Source: Prochilodus magdalenae (Eukaryota > Chordata > Actinopteri > Characiformes > Prochilodontidae). From it: 64,000 nucleotides of DNA. Below the pieces are notes generated by a model, which made no database searches, was not told the DNA's origin, and saw nothing but the letters and a program-made list of their open reading frames with translations. This document shows positions 57,932-64,000 of the stretch, one piece after another. Location of the stretch: assembly GCA_024036415.1 (NCBI GenBank), contig JAMWET010003177.1, positions 1,407,896 to 1,471,895 of the forward strand, read 5' to 3'. How positions within the stretch are numbered: the stretch's first letter is position 1; every line of letters begins with the position of its first letter. A program made the translations under genes and the position numbers.

Positions 57932-57967
<36 letters not shown>
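57932..57967. repeat. (CA)n microsatellite
   Basis: About 35 bp of AC repeats; the 172-codon frame at 57591-58109 runs through it and has no recognised domain. Confidence 0.95.
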
Positions 57968-57968
<1 letters not shown>

Positions 57969-58333
57969 GCACCACAGGACCAACAGCTGATACTACATCA
58001 CATGACTGCAACAGATGCGAGTGTGAGAATGGTGTTGATTATAATGAATTTGGCCAGAGGAAAGAGTTGGAGATTCATAGTGATTATTTGTAATCATGTT
58101 ATTGTTTAGCCTAATCACTTGGAACAACAGAATAAATAGTACACCTCCCGCTCCCCATGCCACACACAGCACACACACGTAGATGAATATGTGTTGGAGT
58201 GTTCTTAAGGCACCATTTATTAATCTTGTTCCACTGGGAGAAAGGAGATTGGCTTTAGAGTGTAAACCTGTGACATGGTGAAGTGTAGCGTACCGGCTCA
58301 TGCTAAATCGTTTCTCTCTCCTTCATGTGCTTA

Positions 58334-58466
58334 CACACACACACACACGCACGCACACAGACACACACACACAGACACACCACACACACACACACAGATA
58401 CACACACATGCACACAGACACACACACACGCAAACAGACACACACACACACACACAAACACACACA
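58334..58466. repeat. CA-rich minisatellite-like tract
   Basis: About 130 bp of ACAC interspersed with GACAC, GCACAC and ATACAC variants. Confidence 0.9.
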
Positions 58467-59574
58467 GAGCAGAGTTATTACTGCTTTAGTTTTTCATGAA
58501 GTTTAATTTTTTCTGGGTATGCCCCCAGCAGATTGCACATTCACTCAGTCACCCGCTCCCTCCCCACTCTACTGCAGCAAGAACAAGTCAGAATTGCAAT
58601 TGTGGTGTTTTTGCTACATTTTGTAGTTAGGCTGTTAGGCTGCTGGGCCTGCCGGACCCTCTTAACAATGTACTTTATTAGCAATATTTTTGCCCAGTCA
58701 CCCCAATCACAGTTTCTGTGTTTCATTTCTGAGCTCAGCAACTGCCCATGTAATGTCCATTCATCCTCCTGCTGTGCAGAAAGCCTTACTTGCATGTTTC
58801 ACACACTCTCCTAACGAGACGGGATTTTGCATGTACTTAGTCCCAGTTAAGACAGAGCAAAATATTAAAACTGTAGGTTTGACTCTAAAACTGAGTGTTA
58901 TTTTAAACATTCAGACAGCTTTCTGTCCAACATTTCTTAGCTGGCTCCACCGCTCATACAAAACTAAAACTAAAAACAAAGAACTAAACACTGAACAACA
59001 AAAGTCACAGACAAACAGATCAGCAAGTGGACAGACAGGCAAACTAATGCATAGGTGAATGAAGCAACATTTGAAGGAACAGATAAACTGGTATATAGAT
59101 GGACAAACAAATGTAAAGATGAACAATGTTAGCGTATTCATAAACAAATGACAGGACAGGAGGTCTAGCTTGCTAGCTTTGGTTATCCTGGTTAGATTTT
59201 AGTTGCCAGCTGTTTTGTGTGGGCAGGGCAAAATATTCCAGCTTTGTGATTGGTCCAGGGAATGTTTATGAAAGCATTACCCAAGTTTTGGACCACCCAG
59301 TTTACACTGAGAGTAGAGAAATATGGTGAAATCTATCAATCATTCATTTGCCATCGTTGCAAATGTTGGTGCAGGTGCATGCTGTTTGCCGGTAAGCAGA
59401 AGACTAACCTAATTATAAGAAAACACAGACTTAGTCATCAGTGTTGTTTACCTGCCCCACGCTATACTGAGTTCTTCACATATCCATACTCACATCATTA
59501 GGATAGGCCTCTAGCAGTGTTCGTTGTTTACCCCTGGTTAATCTAAATACTTTTCTCCAATGTTATCCATAGGA
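58467..59574. other. Non-coding sequence, nothing recognised
   Basis: Frames of 80-120 codons on both strands without recognisable domains. Confidence 0.35.
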
Positions 59575-59815
59575 GGATAGGTGGTCCTTTAGAGGTTTGC
59601 TTTTTAAATATTCCTATATATCACATAACACAATATTATATTTTTTCCACATACCTCTAAAATATATTTTGTTGTCCTAAAAAACTTTTACTCTGGTTAC
59701 CCTTTCAATTTAGTGAATATTGATGACGGGCAGACCACTAGAGTTAATCCAAAATTTGCCTAGAAAAAAAATCTTGTTATATCATCCTCCATAAGGAAGC
59801 TAAGAAAGCCGTTTT
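59575..59815 (+). mobile_element. Interspersed repeat, family A (copy 3, 3' part)
   Basis: Shares tatatatcacat, cctctaaaatatatttt, aatttagtgaatatt, gcagaccacta and cttgttatatca-cctcca with 8160-8430; the Tc1-type start is absent. Confidence 0.55.
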
Positions 59816-61384
59816 ATCCTCCTATAAAGTTCCATCTGAGATTGTTTTGATGTGGACTGCATATTTTCATGAGTGCTATTTGTTTTCTTCTCAAGCAAAG
59901 CCTTAAGCTAAACATAAGGAAAACCTTCTACGAGTAGCCATGTCTAGACTTTGACTTGTGGCATACATAATTTGGATCGTCCTCTGTAGATTCTCTACAT
60001 ATGTTGAAGTTATTAACCAACTTTCTGGTGGCTTTCACTCTATGGTGCTCACCCTGGAATGTATGAGTGTCAGTGTTATGTTCTGCTCAGACTTGAAGAG
60101 CATGGAGAGGAATTGAATGAATAAGTGACTGGTGTAATCCTGGCCTGACAGAATCGACCGTGTGATTAAGGCAAAGGGATGCTTAACTGGGTATTAGAGA
60201 TTATATGTGATTGTTTTTTTCCAGGAACTTATTAGCCCATGTGATTTACAAACACATTAATGCACAGTCTGCTCTGGAAGTTCTGGAATGGCAAGGCTAG
60301 TTCTTTAGTTTTTTTAGTTTTTTACATTTCGGGTCAAAAGATAGATATGATGCAGTAGATGAACATTTCAGCTTCTGTTTCTTTATTCATTATTTGATCT
60401 CAAATGTTGTCAGTGTTTAGCAAAAAGAAACAAATTGGCCTCGTCCTGTCAGTACTTACTGGGGGGACTGTATGTTTTGTGGTTGGAATGTTACATGTTA
60501 TAATGATTAGGATCTTTCTATATCCATATGGTCTTAAAATGTGTCTTGGGTGATGTGATCACATGTGGAAAGTAGTGAAAACAGATGTGACTGAGGTCCA
60601 ATTCATCTGGGAGAGTCCACTCCTCACTTGAACCACTACATGGATATTGTGGATGCTAAGAAGTCCCGGAGCATCCTCTCCAGTGAAGAACGTCTGTTTG
60701 TTTAAAAGTTCATGAAGTTGAGTGATGCTGAGTGGCCATGAAGGATTGGCTCACTACAACGGGCTGTGCAGATATCTCCAAGTAAGCTCCAGAGATATTT
60801 TTATGTAAAAAAAGTGCAAACATGTAAATCAGTTGTAAATCACACAAACCATGCTCAGGTTGTTAGCTGCTCCTTTAGTGCCGTGGCTAACATCCAGCAG
60901 CCACTGCAGTTCCGGCATAGGCAGCAGCCTAGTAAGTGTGAAGGCCATGAGGCCAGAGAGAATTTGCACTGAAGTTACCCTCCAAGGCCAAACCTAAAAG
61001 AACACCCTCTATATCTCAGTGCGTAAATACCATAAGCCCCACCCCTAACTAAACTTAGCCTATACCGTTTTATCTTCAGTATAAAATAGCACATATAATT
61101 CTGTAGGTTTCTATAGACATTCACACAATTCTTCAAAAATCATTATTACTGGTCACTACATTCAGGCCTTTGGCATCACCATTCATATAGACACCCAGAA
61201 AAGTACATGTCCCATAACGTATATATGTAAAATTTACATTTTGACCTTATCATCAAGTGCTTAGGTGTGGTGCATTAAATAAATAGTCCTGCTGAAGAGG
61301 GAGAATTGCCGTTGCATTAGCAATCCATGCAATATGAATGCATGTAATAGCCTGTATTTGAGACATCCCAGGTAGAAAATCTCG
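59816..61384. other. Non-coding sequence, nothing recognised
   Basis: No repeats or coding domains identified. Confidence 0.35.
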
Positions 61385-61620
61385 ATATGGCCCAAACCTG
61401 GGCAGTTATTTATTTATAGCCCACATACCACAAAAAATGATGGGCCAGATGCAGCTGCCAGAACACAGCCTGTTTACTGACTTTAGAAGGCTCAGTTTTA
61501 AACCACCACTGCCAAATCCGACCCACTCAAAACCACTAGCACCTAAACCAGGCCATTGCAAAAATGGCCATTGCCTGTTGGGTGATGCCTCCACATTAGT
61601 GCAGTGGCACCAGTCTCAGA
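61385..61620 (+). repeat. Fish 'tatggccca/tgggccaga' repeat fragment
   Basis: Phrases atatggcccaaacctgggca, cccacatacca and tgggccagatgca belong to a repeat type common in fish. The 121-codon frame starting at 61437 is therefore suspect. Confidence 0.4.
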
Positions 61621-62139
61621 GAGTGGAACCAGCGCAAGCTCCCCCTTTCTTTGACTACTTTCACCGCTGGCAAGAAGCAGGTGTGCATTTGACTCAGGTA
61701 ATCTTGACGATGCTACCTGAGTATGAGGGCCGGATGTGCTTTATCATGCTTCTACACCACTCTGACCCTATGGCGCCTGTTTCTACATTTCCAAAATCTT
61801 AATTTAAAGTAAGTAACAAGGCTGTAGGCTTGGATAATGTTTTTTAAGTCTAACACTGAACAACAGATTCTTTCCCTATTGTTTCTATCTATTATTCATT
61901 ATTTGATGTTTCAATGAAACCACACATGCTCAGTCACCCGCTACAGGATCATCAACTCAAATTACACCATGATCTATGGTCGTAACACACTGCAAACTTT
62001 GGCATTTAGTATATCGAATTTCTTAAGATACGAGAAGGCACATAAGTGTTGGCACTGCCCAAATTAAGCATAATATACATTATAAAAGCCCAGCATTATT
62101 CTGTGATTCAAATTTCGTCGTGTCTGATCGCCAAAGAGG

Positions 62140-62400
62140 AGTGAAGACCAGGGTTATCTCGCAAAATGTGCACATGGACTAGCAGGAGGATGCCAAAACC
62201 CCATTTAAACCCCATTTAATCTGGGCCATTTCTGTTGGTCCATTCTTCATGAAATTTCCACACAGTGTAAACAGCATCTCATGTGATCAAATGAGACACA
62301 AAAGTAAAAACCAACAAAAATGGAGATACATGTTTTTCTTTGGACAGCAACGAAATAATACATGATAAGTCACATGTACACCATTACATATTACATTTAC
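62140..62400 (+). repeat. Interspersed repeat, family C (copy 3)
   Basis: Contains gggccatttctgttggtcca, gtgtaaacagc, tggagatacatgtttttctt and tggacagcaacga, matching 29815-29960. Confidence 0.6.
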
Positions 62401-62479
62401 ATCTTGTCAGCCTTGGCAGTCTTTGTCAGAAGTGGTAACAGATGCTTTATTCGCATGGTATCTGGCATATAAAAACAGC

Positions 62480-63757
62480 AGGTACGACGCCTGATCTGAT
62501 CACCTGAGATCAGTTAAAGCCAAGCAGCATATAACAGAGTCCAATCTTTATGTTTCTTAGCAAATCGAAGCCATTTTGGCGGTTAGCCTCACTGACAAGT
62601 GAGCCTACACAGCTGTTTAGTCCCAGTCCCTTGAGTTCACTCTGCATTGTGCATGTGGAGATGCCCTTACTTTCACTATTAAACATTTCACTACTGCTGT
62701 TTCTCTACTAATTGATTTCACTAAACGTTAAAGTGATGGCCAATCATGATCATTTAAGGTTTTTTTTAACTACACTGGTCCAATGGAATAATGGCCACGA
62801 GTCATACTGATGTCTTCTGAATTTATTTTCCTCTCTTTCTTCATTAGACACAGTGAAAACTACAAGAAAATAAAACCTTTGTTCAAGACATTCACCATTA
62901 AATTTCTCAGTTCGTTTAATGTCTCTAGAGCTTTAGCCTTTGCTAGTTAGGTCTAAACACATTAGCTAGCACATCAGTTTCACGTAAAACTCAAAATACA
63001 CAGGACTGAACTGTGACATATAAGACATACAAAAGGTACATTATTACACAAACATAAACAATTATGAACATTTACTGTGTGCGCCTCCTAGACCATGTGT
63101 AAACTATGGTTATTTTTTGGGTTAGCATGTCTCTTCTCTGCTGCCAAGCTGGCTCTTACCCACAATTCCACCGTTCCGCGCTCAATTACCTAACGTCACA
63201 TGACTCACCACACGTCACAGTAAAAGTATAACATAACACCATGTACATATTTTTAAGCAAATGTTATTTCAAAAAATATATATTTTAAACACGTTTTGCT
63301 TTTTAAACCTGTACATTTGATTTTAGTGCCTTTTAATAACTATGAACTACAATAACAAAAAATTCACAACAAGACAAAACAGACATTTCAAAAACATGTC
63401 ACTCTGACAGTTACACACATTCCTTCCTCAAAGATTTCCCCACTGTCCTCCACTTTTTAATAATGTATTGGATCGTTCTTAACCCGACTTTAGTAGTTTC
63501 AGCAATCTCCTCAGACGTTTTCTCTGCTTGCCAATAATTTGACCCTTCTGAAACAGATTAACATTACTTCCATGACCACAGGATGTGTCTTTCCACATGG
63601 ATGTTTAACAAATGAGCTACTCACTGCATCAGTTACGGTTAAATAACTTGTTGCCAGCTGAAACAGAATCACCCATGCAGTAATTGTTCGATAGGAGGCT
63701 CTTACCTATTTGCTTAGTTATATCCCAGTGGTGACCTTTTTTTGGCCAGGCAGTGTA
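62480..63757 (-). pseudogene. Tc1-like transposase relic split by an insertion (minus strand)
   Basis: The outer terminus ggccaggcagtgta ends at 63757 (minus strand tacactgcctggcc, a known fish Tc1 end). The N-terminal helix-turn-helix is visible between 63520 and 63440 as SEEIAETTKVGLRTIQYIIK. At 63408 similarity stops and resumes at 62775. There, after a decayed stretch, the frame gives SEMFNSESKGISTCTMQSEL then KGLGLNSCV (62690-62600), the region just before the catalytic core. Further on, SEANRQ and similar remnants fade out near 62480. Stop codons occur in several places. The core catalytic part is lost. Confidence 0.8.
62776..63408. mobile_element. 633 bp insertion inside the Tc1 relic
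   Basis: Defined by where Tc1 similarity stops and restarts. Flanks are aactacac on the left and agttacac on the right, a possible 6-8 bp target duplication (imperfect). The inserted DNA starts TGGTCC and ends near CTGACAG, without clear inverted repeats. No ORF. Superfamily unknown; a solo LTR or hAT-type element are options. Confidence 0.45.
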
Positions 63758-63956
63758 TATTCATATGTATGGTAACCTGAACATGGATGAGCATTCTACT
63801 AATGTTCAAAGTTTACCTCAGGCTGTTATTGAAGCACAAACTGATCGTCCACCAGACTTTTCCATGATAAGTGTGACCTCCTGATCACAACCTTCATTTC
63901 AACCAATACGAAAATTCACATTAAAATAATTTTAAAACACCATACTTTTTCCCTTC

Positions 63957-64000
63957 CAGAGAGGACCGGTCTCCAGGGTGGCTTCCCTGCGCCTCGTCTT
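63957..64000 (+). CDS. Possible start of a coding exon (partial, runs off window)
   Basis: A pyrimidine tract ctttttcccttccag ends in CAG at 63957-63959. The following 41 bases (63960-64000) are GC-rich, unlike the AT-rich DNA before, and all three plus frames are open: RGPVSRVASLRLV, EDRSPGWLPCASS or GTGLQGGFPAPRL. This is what an intron-exon boundary should look like, but 41 bases are too few to identify a gene or fix the frame. The acceptor side is convincing; coding status is inference. Confidence 0.4.

Noticed and set aside
57591..58109. 172-codon open frame on the plus strand
   Set aside because: No recognisable domain and it passes through a CA microsatellite (His-Thr repeats).
58334..58466. 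CRISPR-like spaced repeats
   Set aside because: The regular ACAC units are a CA-rich simple repeat with variants, not repeats with unique spacers; the sequence is eukaryotic.
61437..61802. 121-codon plus-strand frame
   Set aside because: Its first part is a known type of fish repeat (tatggccca/tgggccaga); no domain seen.

Overview
This window looks like nuclear DNA from a teleost fish, probably an otophysan (characin/catfish/zebrafish group). The evidence is AT-rich non-coding sequence, very abundant CA, CT, TA, GATA and TTA microsatellites, and many decayed Tc1/mariner, hAT-like, piggyBac-like, LINE, SINE and LTR fragments of types common in fish. The otophysan placement is inference from recalled repeat sequences; no database search was run. 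There is no sign of bacterial gene organisation, and no complete protein-coding gene, tRNA, rRNA or CRISPR array could be supported.

Layout. 1-17.8 kb: repeat-rich non-coding DNA with hAT-like palindromes, two LINE tails (3.5 and 10.4 kb), an LTR-like copy (5.5 kb), a long TAA/TTA palindrome (10.2 kb), and a chimeric block at 16.1-16.9 kb made of a fish interspersed repeat, a GATA array and a Tc1 transposase relic. 17.8-19.7 kb: a 1.2 kb polypyrimidine tract leading into a CpG-rich block (19.01-19.46 kb) that looks like a promoter or 5' exon, then a CT array. 20.15-20.92 kb: a 762 bp element bounded by TTAA. 22.84-22.95 kb: a core-promoter-like array of three CCAAT boxes and one TATA box on the plus strand. 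26-48 kb: Tc1 relics (one carrying a nested 377 bp inverted-repeat element), a LINE ORF2 C-terminus, LINE tails, G-quadruplex motifs, a well-preserved 465 bp Tc1-type MITE inserted in a TA array, a CCAAT/TATA pair followed by DR1 nuclear-receptor motifs (38.3-38.6 kb), a tRNA-derived SINE (46.7 kb) and a minus-strand Tc1 relic (48.2-48.8 kb). 49-64 kb: more microsatellites, a 530 bp member of the recurrent Tc1 family with both ends, two further LINE tails, and a minus-strand Tc1 transposase split by a 633 bp insertion (62.5-63.76 kb).

Gene context. The last 41 bases follow a strong polypyrimidine tract plus AG, are GC-rich, and are open in all three plus-strand frames, so they may be the start of an exon. 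Together with the promoter-like blocks at 19 and 22.9 kb, this suggests that much of the window could be the 5' region and a long first intron (about 40 kb) of a plus-strand gene. I could not identify that gene. Most of the rest is a mobile-element graveyard. I did not find a convincing undescribed biological system; the most informative signals are the promoter/exon candidates, the DR1 cluster and several nested transposon structures.
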